Below are positions 1 through 6,192 of a stretch of DNA of 9,006 bases, one piece after another. How positions within the stretch are numbered: the stretch's first letter is position 1; each line of letters opens with the position of its first letter. The notes under the pieces are model-generated. The model worked only from the letters and a program-made list of their open reading frames with translations, made no database searches and was not told the origin of the DNA. The stretch is from Betaproteobacteria bacterium (GTDB taxonomy: Bacteria; Pseudomonadota; Gammaproteobacteria; Burkholderiales; Usitatibacteraceae): the NCBI GenBank assembly GCA_012274175.1, contig JAAOZZ010000056.1:1-9006 (forward strand), in the 5' to 3' direction. A program made the translations under genes and the position numbers.

Positions 1-1
1 G

Positions 2-547
2 CCCAAGGTGGACGTGCACCACTTCAACCTCCTCGACAAGTTGCGGGAAGTCAACCTCGAGCCCAAGGCCTTCAAGGCGCTCGAGGAGGCCGACCTGCGG
101 GAAGTCGACCGGGGACTGCGGGGCACTGCCCTCGTGGGCAAGGGCGTGGGCGGCTTCGCCGTGCACAACTACGAGGACCGCAGCGCTTCCGAGGTCTGCA
201 AGTCCGAGGAGCTCTTCCTCGGCCACTTCCCGTTCGTGGAGCGCATCAAGCGCACCGAGATCGGCCCCTCCGCCGAGGAGGTGCTGGGGCACTTCGCCGA
301 GCGCATGGTGGGCCTGAACGACAAGCAGGCGGTGGACGAGTCCAAGCGCTGCATGAGCTGCGGCATGTGCTTCGAGTGCGACAACTGCGTGATCTACTGC
401 CCGCAGACCGCGGTCAAGCGCACGCCCAAGTCGGAGTCCACCATGGGCCGCTACGTCTACACCGACTACGACCTGTGCATCGGCTGCCACATCTGCGCCG
501 ACGTGTGCCCCACGGGCTACATCAAGATGGGCATGGGCGACCACTGA
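2..547 (+). CDS. dsrL: DsrL, iron-sulfur flavoprotein NAD(P)H:acceptor oxidoreductase (3' part only)
   Basis: This is the C-terminal part of DsrL; the reading frame is open at the left edge, so the FAD/NAD(P)-binding body lies outside the window. DsrL is a cytoplasmic partner of DsrAB. In sulfur oxidisers it accepts electrons released when DsrAB oxidises sulfane sulfur to sulfite and passes them to NAD(P)+. Visible are the conserved stretch FAVHNYEDRS (about 155-184) and then a ferredoxin domain. Its first cysteine group is C-x2-C-x2-C-x2-C-x2-C-x3-CP (nt 350-403), whose last four Cys form a classical [4Fe-4S] motif with two extra Cys in front. The second is CIGCHICADVCP (nt 476-511). The protein ends GMGDH at the TGA at 545-547. 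The next gene, dsrJ, starts about 10 bases later, as expected for the dsr order. The identity rests on the motifs plus the neighbours; the subtype (DsrL-1 or DsrL-2) cannot be decided from this fragment. Confidence 0.92.
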   Translation, partial: PKVDVHHFNLLDKLREVNLEPKAFKALEEADLREVDRGLRGTALVGKGVGGFAVHNYEDRSASEVCKSEELFLGHFPFVERIKRTEIGPSAEEVLGHFAERMVGLNDKQAVDESKRCMSCGMCFECDNCVIYCPQTAVKRTPKSESTMGRYVYTDYDLCIGCHICADVCPTGYIKMGMGDH

Positions 548-557
548 GCGAGCGCCC

Positions 558-950
558 GTGCCGACGATGCGCTTCCCGGCCGCGGTCGCGGTCGCCCTGC
601 TGGCGGCCGCCGGGCTCGTGCGCGCGGGCGACGGCGGGACGGGCCGCGTCCCCGTGCCCTCGCCGAAGATCGAAGCGCCGGGCCAGTGCGTCGCGCCCAC
701 CGCCGAGATGCGCCGCAACCACATGAAGATGCTCCTGCACCAGCGCGACCTCACGGTGCACGAAGGCATCCGCACGCCGCGCTTCAGCCTCAAGAACTGC
801 GTGAATTGCCACGCGAGCCACGCGACCGGCAGCGTGCTCGGCAAGGACGGCTTCTGCTCGAGCTGCCACGCCTACGCCGCGGTGAGCATCGACTGCTTCG
901 AGTGCCACTCGCCCATGCGCCAGGCAAACGTCGCGGCGGTGAAGCCATGA
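558..950 (+). CDS. dsrJ: DsrJ, periplasmic triheme cytochrome c of the DsrMKJOP complex
   Basis: This is a small periplasmic or membrane-anchored cytochrome with exactly three CxxCH haem sites: CVNCH (residues 81-85), CSSCH (100-104) and CFECH (113-117). An N-terminal hydrophobic stretch (about residues 5-22) serves as Sec signal or anchor. The family is known for one haem with unusual His/Cys ligation. The cysteine expected to be that ligand is visible as C44 in GQCVAP, just before the conserved block MRRNHM (51-56) and LLHQRD. The cytochrome is believed to pass electrons between DsrO/DsrP and a periplasmic partner. Two starts are possible: GTG at 558, used here, or ATG at 567, which gives MRFPAAVAV and an equally good signal peptide; neither has a clear Shine-Dalgarno sequence. 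The stop overlaps the dsrO start (ATGA, 947-950), so the two are translationally coupled. Length (130 or 127 aa) is typical. Identity is certain; the start is not. Confidence 0.93.
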   Translation: MPTMRFPAAVAVALLAAAGLVRAGDGGTGRVPVPSPKIEAPGQCVAPTAEMRRNHMKMLLHQRDLTVHEGIRTPRFSLKNCVNCHASHATGSVLGKDGFCSSCHAYAAVSIDCFECHSPMRQANVAAVKP

Positions 951-1672
951 ACCCGGACCGCCGCCAGTTCCTCGGTTGGGGTGCGGCCGCCGTGGCGGGT
1001 GCTGCGCTGGCGCCGGGCCTGCGGCTGATCGAGCTCGCCCAGGCCCGCTCGCCCGAGGAGGCCGCCTCCGCGTTGAAGCGCTGGGGCCTGCTGATCGACA
1101 TCACGAAGTGCGCCGACTGCGACGATTGCGTCACCGCCTGCAGCGACGAGAACGGATGGAAGGGCCATGGGCGGCCCGAGACCGATCCGCAGTGGATCCG
1201 CAAGGTGAGCCTGCGCGACAAGCGCACCGGCTATGCCCAGGCGCTGCCGATGATGTGCCAGCACTGCGAGCATCCGCCATGCGTGGACGTCTGCCCGACG
1301 GGCGCTTCGTTCCGCCGCGACGACGGCATCGTGCTCGTGGACAAGCACGCGTGCATCGGCTGCCGCTACTGCGTCATGGCCTGTCCCTACGGAGCGCGCT
1401 CCTTCATCCACGAGGAGATCACCGGCCAGAAGGCGGACGTGCCGCGGGGCAAGGGCGTGGTGGAGTCGTGCACCCTGTGCGTGCACCGCGTGGACCGCGG
1501 CGAGACTCCGGCCTGCGTGGAGGCGTGCAACCGGGACGGCGGCAAGGCCATGGTGTTCGGCGACCTGAACGATCCCGCCGCGGAGATCCACCGCCGGATC
1601 CGCAGCGAGCCCTCGAGCCAGGTGCGCGCCGACCTCGCGTTGAACACCGGCGTGCGCTACCAGGGGCTCTAG
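947..1672 (+). CDS. dsrO: DsrO, periplasmic Tat-exported four-cluster ferredoxin-like subunit
   Basis: This 241-residue protein opens with a twin-arginine signal (DRRQFLG, residues 4-10) and a hydrophobic segment to about residue 31, so it is exported folded with its cofactors. Sixteen cysteines fall into four [4Fe-4S] groups: C55/58/61/65, C104/107/112/116, C136/139/142/146 (CIGCRYCVMACP) and C175/178/190/194. This is the HmcB/PsrB/TtrB pattern. DsrO is the periplasmic electron-transfer subunit of DsrMKJOP, placed between the NrfD-like membrane subunit DsrP and the haems of DsrJ. The ATG overlaps the dsrJ stop (ATGA), and dsrP begins two bases after its TAG. A Tat signal on a four-cluster ferredoxin, lying between dsrJ and an NrfD-type gene, separates it from the other family members. 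Confidence 0.95.
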   Translation: MNPDRRQFLGWGAAAVAGAALAPGLRLIELAQARSPEEAASALKRWGLLIDITKCADCDDCVTACSDENGWKGHGRPETDPQWIRKVSLRDKRTGYAQALPMMCQHCEHPPCVDVCPTGASFRRDDGIVLVDKHACIGCRYCVMACPYGARSFIHEEITGQKADVPRGKGVVESCTLCVHRVDRGETPACVEACNRDGGKAMVFGDLNDPAAEIHRRIRSEPSSQVRADLALNTGVRYQGL

Positions 1673-1674
1673 CC

Positions 1675-2880
1675 ATGGCGAGCATCCAGTATCGCGAGAT
1701 CGACGGTCGCAGTGCCGCTTTCCGCACGCTGGTGGGAGCCCTCGGGATCCTGGTCCTCGCGGGCCTCGCCGCCGCCTGGTACATGGAACACCAGGGCCAC
1801 CACGTGACCGGCATGAGCAACCGCATCGTCTGGGGAGTGCCGCACGTGTTCGCGGTATTCCTGATCGTGGCCGCTTCCGGCGCCCTCAACGTGGCGTCGA
1901 TCGCCTCGGTGTTCGGGCGGGAGCTGTACAAGCCCCTCGCGCGGCTCTCGGGCCTGCTCGCCATCACGCTGCTCGCGGGCGGCCTGTCGGTGCTGGTGCT
2001 CGACCTGGGCCGCCCGGACCGCCTGGTGGTGGCGATGACCCACTACAACTTCAAGTCCGTCTTCGCCTGGAACATCTTCCTCTACACCGGCTTCTTCGCC
2101 GTCGTTGCGCTATACCTGTGGACCATGTTCGAGCGGCGCATGAACGGCTTCACGCAGCGTGCCGGCCTCGTGGCGTTCGTCTGGCGCCTCGTGCTCACCA
2201 CCGGGACCGGCTCCATCTTCGGCTTCCTCGTGGCGCGCGAGCCCTACGACAGCGCGCTGTTGGCGCCCCTCTTCATCGTGATGTCGTTCGCCTTCGGGCT
2301 CGCGATCTTCCTCCTGGTGCTGATGGCCGCCTACCGTGGGCGCGCGCGCGCGCTGGGCGATGCGTTGCTGCACCGGCTGGGGAACCTGCTGGGCGTGTTC
2401 GTCGCCGCCGTCCTGTACTTCGTCGCCGTCTTCCAGCTCACCAACTTCTACATCGCGCGCCAGCACGAGGTCGTGCGATTCCTGCTCATCGACGGCGGCG
2501 TCTACACCGGGATCTTCTGGATCGGACAGGTCCTGGTGGGCGGCATCGTGCCGCTGGCGCTGCTCTTCGCGCCGGCCACGCGAGGCTCGCGGGGGGCGCT
2601 CGCCGCCGCCGCCGCGTGCGTGGTCGCGGGCGGCCTCGCGCAGCTCTATGTCCTCATCATCGGCGGGCAGGCGTTTCCGCTGGCGATGTTCGCCGACAAG
2701 GAAGTCTCGAGCAGCTTCTTCGACGGCGTGGTCGCGTCCTACGCCCCGAGCCTGCCCGAGGTCGCCCTGGGCGCCGGCGGAATGGCGCTGGCACTCGCGC
2801 TCACCGCGCTGGCACTCAAGGTCCTGCCCTTCCTGCCCCAAAGCCTCGCCGACGGCGACGCCGGCTCCGCCGCTCCGTGA
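1675..2880 (+). CDS. dsrP: DsrP, NrfD/PsrC-family integral membrane subunit (quinone-interacting)
   Basis: This 401-residue, very hydrophobic protein has about ten predicted membrane segments, near residues 17-37, 54-74, 90-110, 129-151, 163-185, 194-218, 235-257, 277-299, 306-330 and 362-385. It has the NrfD/PsrC-family look: no cofactor motifs, and charged residues confined to loops. DsrP is thought to exchange electrons between the (mena/ubi)quinone pool and the DsrO/DsrJ module on the periplasmic side. The ATG at 1675 is two bases after the dsrO stop, with an AGGGG stretch (1662-1666) eight bases upstream. The open frame continues far upstream of 1675 but reads out of phase through dsrO there, so that extension is not real. 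The stop overlaps the dsrN GTG start. A (CG)6 run at 2341-2352 encodes a basic loop (RGRARA). Confidence 0.94.
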   Translation: MASIQYREIDGRSAAFRTLVGALGILVLAGLAAAWYMEHQGHHVTGMSNRIVWGVPHVFAVFLIVAASGALNVASIASVFGRELYKPLARLSGLLAITLLAGGLSVLVLDLGRPDRLVVAMTHYNFKSVFAWNIFLYTGFFAVVALYLWTMFERRMNGFTQRAGLVAFVWRLVLTTGTGSIFGFLVAREPYDSALLAPLFIVMSFAFGLAIFLLVLMAAYRGRARALGDALLHRLGNLLGVFVAAVLYFVAVFQLTNFYIARQHEVVRFLLIDGGVYTGIFWIGQVLVGGIVPLALLFAPATRGSRGALAAAAACVVAGGLAQLYVLIIGGQAFPLAMFADKEVSSSFFDGVVASYAPSLPEVALGAGGMALALALTALALKVLPFLPQSLADGDAGSAAP

Positions 2881-4268
2881 ATCGCCTCCTCATCTCCGCC
2901 GCGCACAAGTCCTCGGGCAAGACGATGGTGAGCATCGGCCTTGCCGCCGCCCTGCGCGCGCGCGGCGAGGTAGTCCAGCCCTTCAAGAAGGGTCCCGATT
3001 ACATCGACCCGCTCTGGCTCGGGCTCGCAGCGGGACGCCCGTGCTACAGCCTCGATCCCTACCTCTGCGGGGCGCAGGAGATTCGCGCGGAATTCGCCCG
3101 GCGCATGGGCGGGGCCTCGATCGGCATCGTGGAGGGCAACAAGGGCCTGTACGACGGAATGGACCTGGAGGGCAGCAACAGCAACGCGGCGGTCGCGGCC
3201 CTCCTCGGCGCTCCCGTGCTGCTGGTGGTGGATGCGCGCGGCATGACGCGCGGCGTGGCACCCCTCGTCCTCGGCTACCAGGCCTTCGATCGCGGAATCC
3301 GCATCGCGGGCGTGATCCTCAATCGCGTGGGTGGAGCGCGCCACGAGGCGAAGCTGCGCGCGGCGATCGCCCATTACACCGGGGTGCCGGTGGTGGGAGC
3401 GGTGCAGGAAGACGAGGGCATGACGATCGTGGAGCGCCACCTCGGCCTCGTCCCCAGCAACGAGGCTCCCGCGGCGCGCGAAGCCGTGGACCGGATCGCG
3501 GCCCGGATCGCGTCCCAGGTAGACCTCGAAGCCGTCCTCGCCATCGCGCGGGAGGCGCCTCCGCTGCCCCTGGCCGCGCCTTTGGAGCGTGGCGCCGTGC
3601 CACGCCGGGACGAAGCCCCGGTGCGGGTCGCGATCGCGCGCGACGCCGCTTTCGGCTTCTACTATCCGGGCGACCTCGAGGCGCTGGAGGAGGCCGGAGC
3701 CGAGCTCGTGGCGTTCAACGCGCTCACCGACCGGCGCCTGCCGAGCGCCGACGGCCTGTTCATCGGCGGCGGGTTTCCGGAGACGCACATGGAGGCGCTC
3801 GCCGCCAACGAGGAGCTGCGCAGCGAGGTGGGCGCCGCGATCGAGGCGGGGGTACCCGCATACGCCGAGTGCGGGGGACTCATGTATCTCGCGCGCGGCA
3901 TCGAATGGGACGGCCGCCGCGCGCCGATGGTGGGAGCGATTCCCGCCGACATCGTGATGCACCGCCGGCCCGTCGGGCGGGGGTATGTGCACCTGCGCGA
4001 GACCGGCCGCGGTCCGTGGGCGGCGCGCCCCGCGGCCGGCCCCCAGACGATCCGTGCGCACGAGTTCCACTACTCGAGCGTCGAGAACCTCGCCCCCGGC
4101 GTAGAGTTCGCCTACGAGGTCGAGCGCGGCCACGGCATCGACGGCCGGCACGACGGCATTGTTCACCGCAACCTGCTCGCGTCCTACGCGCACCTGCGCG
4201 CCGTCGAGGGCAATCCCTGGGCGCGGCGTTTCGTCGATTTCATCCGGAGGTGCAAGCATGCAGCCTGA
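2877..4268 (+). CDS. dsrN: DsrN, CbiA/CobB-type glutamine-dependent amidotransferase (siroheme amidation)
   Basis: This 463-residue protein resembles cobyrinate a,c-diamide synthase. Residues 1-190 form the ATP-binding domain, with a P-loop-like ISAAHKSSGKT (6-16), FKKGPDYIDP (36-45) and VEGNKGLYDG (85-94). Residues about 249-455 form a class I glutamine amidotransferase domain with nucleophile C332 in AECGGLMYLA, plus HEFHYS (395-400) and ASYAHL (435-440). In dsr operons this homologue is held to convert siroheme to the amidated siroamide used by DsrAB, rather than to act in cobalamin synthesis; the place directly after dsrP supports that. The GTG start overlaps the dsrP stop as GTGA and begins MNRLLISAAHKSS, the usual family start; no strong ribosome site is visible, so translational coupling is likely. 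The CbiA-typical HLH is HLR here. Vitamin B12 synthesis is the alternative role, but no cob/cbi genes are in view. Confidence 0.94.
   Translation: MNRLLISAAHKSSGKTMVSIGLAAALRARGEVVQPFKKGPDYIDPLWLGLAAGRPCYSLDPYLCGAQEIRAEFARRMGGASIGIVEGNKGLYDGMDLEGSNSNAAVAALLGAPVLLVVDARGMTRGVAPLVLGYQAFDRGIRIAGVILNRVGGARHEAKLRAAIAHYTGVPVVGAVQEDEGMTIVERHLGLVPSNEAPAAREAVDRIAARIASQVDLEAVLAIAREAPPLPLAAPLERGAVPRRDEAPVRVAIARDAAFGFYYPGDLEALEEAGAELVAFNALTDRRLPSADGLFIGGGFPETHMEALAANEELRSEVGAAIEAGVPAYAECGGLMYLARGIEWDGRRAPMVGAIPADIVMHRRPVGRGYVHLRETGRGPWAARPAAGPQTIRAHEFHYSSVENLAPGVEFAYEVERGHGIDGRHDGIVHRNLLASYAHLRAVEGNPWARRFVDFIRRCKHAA
4246..4250 (+). promoter_or_regulatory. Ribosome binding site that sets the DsrC-like start
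   Basis: A GGAGG lies seven bases before the ATG at 4258, inside the 3' end of dsrN. It decides in favour of the 4258 start over an upstream in-frame ATG at 4159, whose extension reads through conserved dsrN sequence and has no family resemblance. Confidence 0.75.
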
Positions 4269-4587
4269 CGCTCAAGCGAAGCCGATGCCCACCGGCGATG
4301 AAGGCTACCTGGTCGATCCGTCGGACTGGAGCCGGGAATGGGCGCTCGAGATCGCCCGGAGGGAGGGCATCGAGCTCACCGACGACCACTGGGCCGTGAT
4401 CCGGTTCGTGCGCGAGTTCTACGAGGAGCGCCACGTCATTCCCGACGCGCGCTTCGTGATGAAGTTCCTCGCCGACACCCGCAGCGCCGAGAGGAACGAC
4501 CTGTTCAAGCTCTTCCCCTACGGCTACGTGAAGCAGGCCTGTAAAATCGCCGGGATGCGCAAGCCCCGTGCGTGGAGCACCGGTTGA
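4258..4587 (+). CDS. DsrC/TusE-family sulfur-relay protein, paralogue with a single C-terminal-region Cys
   Basis: This 109-residue protein has the DsrC/TusE fold signature: DEGYL (14-18), a DW pair (23-24), DDHW (42-45), the helix VREFYEE (51-57), then LFPYG (85-89) and KQAC (92-95) near the end. DsrC carries sulfur on a flexible C-terminal arm with two conserved cysteines: one in KQAC and the penultimate one in a GCV-type ending. Here the first is kept (C95, the only Cys in the protein), while the tail reads RKPRAWSTG and lacks the penultimate Cys. TusE shows the reverse pattern, keeping only the last Cys. The loop before LFPYG is about three residues shorter than in canonical DsrC. A true DsrC cannot lack the terminal Cys and still make the trisulfide, so the working copy is probably off-window (between dsrH and dsrM). 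This one may be a regulatory or binding paralogue. It overlaps dsrN by 11 bases. Confidence 0.86.
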   Translation: MQPDAQAKPMPTGDEGYLVDPSDWSREWALEIARREGIELTDDHWAVIRFVREFYEERHVIPDARFVMKFLADTRSAERNDLFKLFPYGYVKQACKIAGMRKPRAWSTG

Positions 4588-4600
4588 GCGCGGTACGCCC

Positions 4601-4605
4601 GGAGG
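4601..4605 (+). promoter_or_regulatory. Ribosome binding site of dsrR
   Basis: A GGAGG lies four bases before the ATG at 4610. It supports MITVTP as the DsrR start over the longer in-frame reading from GTG at 4568, which would overlap the preceding gene. Confidence 0.75.
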
Positions 4606-4609
4606 TTCC

Positions 4610-4966
4610 ATGATCACCGTCACGCCGCAGGCCGCCCAGCAGATCCTGAAGTCCGCGCAGCAGCAGCCCGACCTGAAGGAGGTCCGACTGCGCCTGGCCG
4701 CGCGCCTGGACGACCAGGGCACGATCGAGTACGGCCTGGGTTTCGACGAGAAGGGCGAGGGCGACGTCGAGTTCGAGAGCAACCAGGTCAAGGTGCTGGT
4801 CGCCGCGGGCTGCGTCGAGCTGCTGACCGGCGCCACGCTCGACTACGTGGAGCTCAACGCCGGGGAGCCGCGCTTCATCTTCATCAACCCCAACGATCCT
4901 TCCCACAAGGCGCCGGGACCCGCGCGGCAGAAGCCGGCGCCCGGCGGGACGGCGCCGGGGAGCTAG
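4610..4966 (+). CDS. dsrR: DsrR, IscA/HesB (A-type carrier)-like protein without cluster cysteines
   Basis: This 118-residue protein has the A-type iron-sulfur carrier fold: ITVTPQAAQQI (2-12), VRLRLAAR (25-32), YGLGFDE (41-47), then a hydrophobic strand and LDYVEL (77-82) and FINPNDP (91-97). The three cysteines that hold the cluster in IscA are absent: there is none after the VRLRL strand, and the CGCG tail is replaced by a Pro/Gly-rich end (about 98-118). The only Cys is C68, at a non-ligand place. This is the known character of DsrR, which is not a cluster carrier and was shown in Allochromatium to matter for dsr expression at a post-transcriptional level. The gene follows the DsrC paralogue by 22 bases. 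The kinase gene starts one base after its stop, so it belongs to the same unit. Position plus Cys loss make DsrR far more likely than ErpA or IscA. Confidence 0.89.
   Translation: MITVTPQAAQQILKSAQQQPDLKEVRLRLAARLDDQGTIEYGLGFDEKGEGDVEFESNQVKVLVAAGCVELLTGATLDYVELNAGEPRFIFINPNDPSHKAPGPARQKPAPGGTAPGS
4957..4962 (+). promoter_or_regulatory. Ribosome binding site supporting a TTG start for the sensor kinase
   Basis: GGGGAG lies five bases before TTG 4968, within the last codons of dsrR. No in-frame ATG or GTG occurs between this TTG and the start of the GAF domain, so this site and the TTG are the best choice of start. Confidence 0.55.
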
Positions 4967-4967
4967 G

Positions 4968-6191
4968 TTGGGATCGGGCGAGGACGCCGGGCACCGGGGC
5001 CGCGCGACACCCCAGGCGCAGTCCGTCCGGCTCGCGCGCAAGACCCAGTCGCTCGACATCCTCTATGCGGTCGCCACGAGCTTAAGCCAGCCGGGCGACC
5101 TCGAGCAGCTCCTGGCCGGCTTCCTCGACACCCTCGTCGAGCTGATCGACGCGCGCGCGGCGAGCGTGCGCCTGGCTACCGGCGACGGCAACACGCGCCT
5201 CATCGCGAGCCGGGGCCTGGCACCCGAGGTGGTCGAGCGCGACCGCCTGATGCCCGGGGGGCGCTGCCCCTGCGGCTGGGTCGCGGCCGAAGGGGGGATC
5301 CGCATCCAGGCCGGGACCGCCCATTGCGCGGCACTCCTGGGGGCGCCGATGCTCGAGCGCGATTGCGCGGAGTTCGTGGTGGCGCCAGTCCAGTACCAGA
5401 ACCGCATCCTCGGCGTGTACAACCTCTTCCTCGACCGGCCCCTCGCGGCCATGGGCGAGGACATGCCCGACCTGCTGGTGAGCGTCGGGCGCCTCCTGGG
5501 GCTCGCCATCGAGAAGTCGCGCCTGGAGAGCGAGGCGCGGCACCTGGCGGTCATGGAAGAGCGCAATATCATCGGCAACGAGCTGCACGATTCGCTGGCC
5601 CAGTCGCTCATCGGCATGCGGCTGCAGCTCAAGATGCTGGGCGAGTCCCTGGGGCGCAAGGACTTCGGGGCCGCCCAGTACGAGGTGCGGGGCCTGCGCC
5701 GCGCGATGACCCGGGCGAACGCGGACTTGCGCGACCTGCTCACCAACTACCGCCTGAAGATCGACGATTCGGGCCTCGCGCAGAAGGTCGCGAACCTGGT
5801 GGAGCGCTTCGGCCGGGAGACCGGCATCGCGGTTTATTTCCAGAACGATTGCCGGGAGCTCGCCCTTTCCCGGATGCAGGAGATCCAGGTCTACTTCATC
5901 ATCCAGGAGGCGCTCACGAACATCCGCAAGCACAGCGGGGCGCGCAACGTGCGCATCATGCTCAACAACGAGGAGGACCTCTACACGGTGCTGATCGAGG
6001 ACGACGGCGTGGGCATGGGCAGCATCGAGGAAAGCGGCGACGGCGACCACGCGGGCCTCGCGATCATGCGCGAGCGCACCGAGCGCCTGCCCGGCCAGAT
6101 CGTGATCGAGAGCGAGCCGGGCGAGGGCACGCGCATCGTGCTGATCTTCAACGCGCCGCCGGCGGGCGGCGCGGCGGAAGCTCGGCGCTGA
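4968..6191 (+). CDS. Soluble NarX/NreB-type sensor histidine kinase with Cys-containing GAF domain
   Basis: This 407-residue kinase has no membrane segment, so it is cytoplasmic. The order is: a polar leader (1-25), a GAF-like domain (about 29-185), a HisKA_3 dimerisation domain with the phospho-acceptor H207 in NELHDSLAQ, and a HATPase domain with N-box QEALTNIRKH (313-322), G1 box DDGVGM (345-350) and a G2 region near GLAIMRERTERL (363-374). The GAF domain holds C100 and C102 (GRCPCGW), C120 and C133, a C-x-C...C...C set. A similar cysteine set occurs in the central module of NarX-like kinases, and NreB binds a [4Fe-4S] cluster through four Cys of a PAS domain, so redox, O2 or sulfur sensing is plausible but unproven. 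A fifth Cys (C295) lies in the ATPase part. The TTG start is one base past the dsrR stop, and the cognate regulator starts one base after its TGA. Co-transcription with dsr is strongly suggested. Confidence 0.88.
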   Translation: MGSGEDAGHRGRATPQAQSVRLARKTQSLDILYAVATSLSQPGDLEQLLAGFLDTLVELIDARAASVRLATGDGNTRLIASRGLAPEVVERDRLMPGGRCPCGWVAAEGGIRIQAGTAHCAALLGAPMLERDCAEFVVAPVQYQNRILGVYNLFLDRPLAAMGEDMPDLLVSVGRLLGLAIEKSRLESEARHLAVMEERNIIGNELHDSLAQSLIGMRLQLKMLGESLGRKDFGAAQYEVRGLRRAMTRANADLRDLLTNYRLKIDDSGLAQKVANLVERFGRETGIAVYFQNDCRELALSRMQEIQVYFIIQEALTNIRKHSGARNVRIMLNNEEDLYTVLIEDDGVGMGSIEESGDGDHAGLAIMRERTERLPGQIVIESEPGEGTRIVLIFNAPPAGGAAEARR

Positions 6192-6192
6192 G

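Noticed and set aside
2341..2352. (CG)6 simple repeat
   Set aside because: It encodes a basic loop of DsrP and is expected by chance in DNA this GC-rich.
2118..2876. Upstream extension of the dsrN frame into dsrP
   Set aside because: The translation is Arg/Ala-rich noise out of phase with the ten-segment membrane protein DsrP; DsrN family proteins start at the GTG at 2877.
4159..4257. N-terminal extension of the DsrC-like gene from an upstream ATG
   Set aside because: It overlaps conserved dsrN codons, has no family similarity, and a GGAGG sits at the right distance before ATG 4258.
2739..4259. Long minus-strand open frame (506 codons) opposite dsrN
   Set aside because: Its translation has no recognisable motif and mirrors the third-position GC bias of dsrN, which has clear catalytic motifs on the plus strand.
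4541..4547. TAAAAT resembling a -10 box upstream of dsrR
   Set aside because: It encodes the conserved K-I of the DsrC-family helix, and no -35-like sequence lies 16-18 bases upstream.
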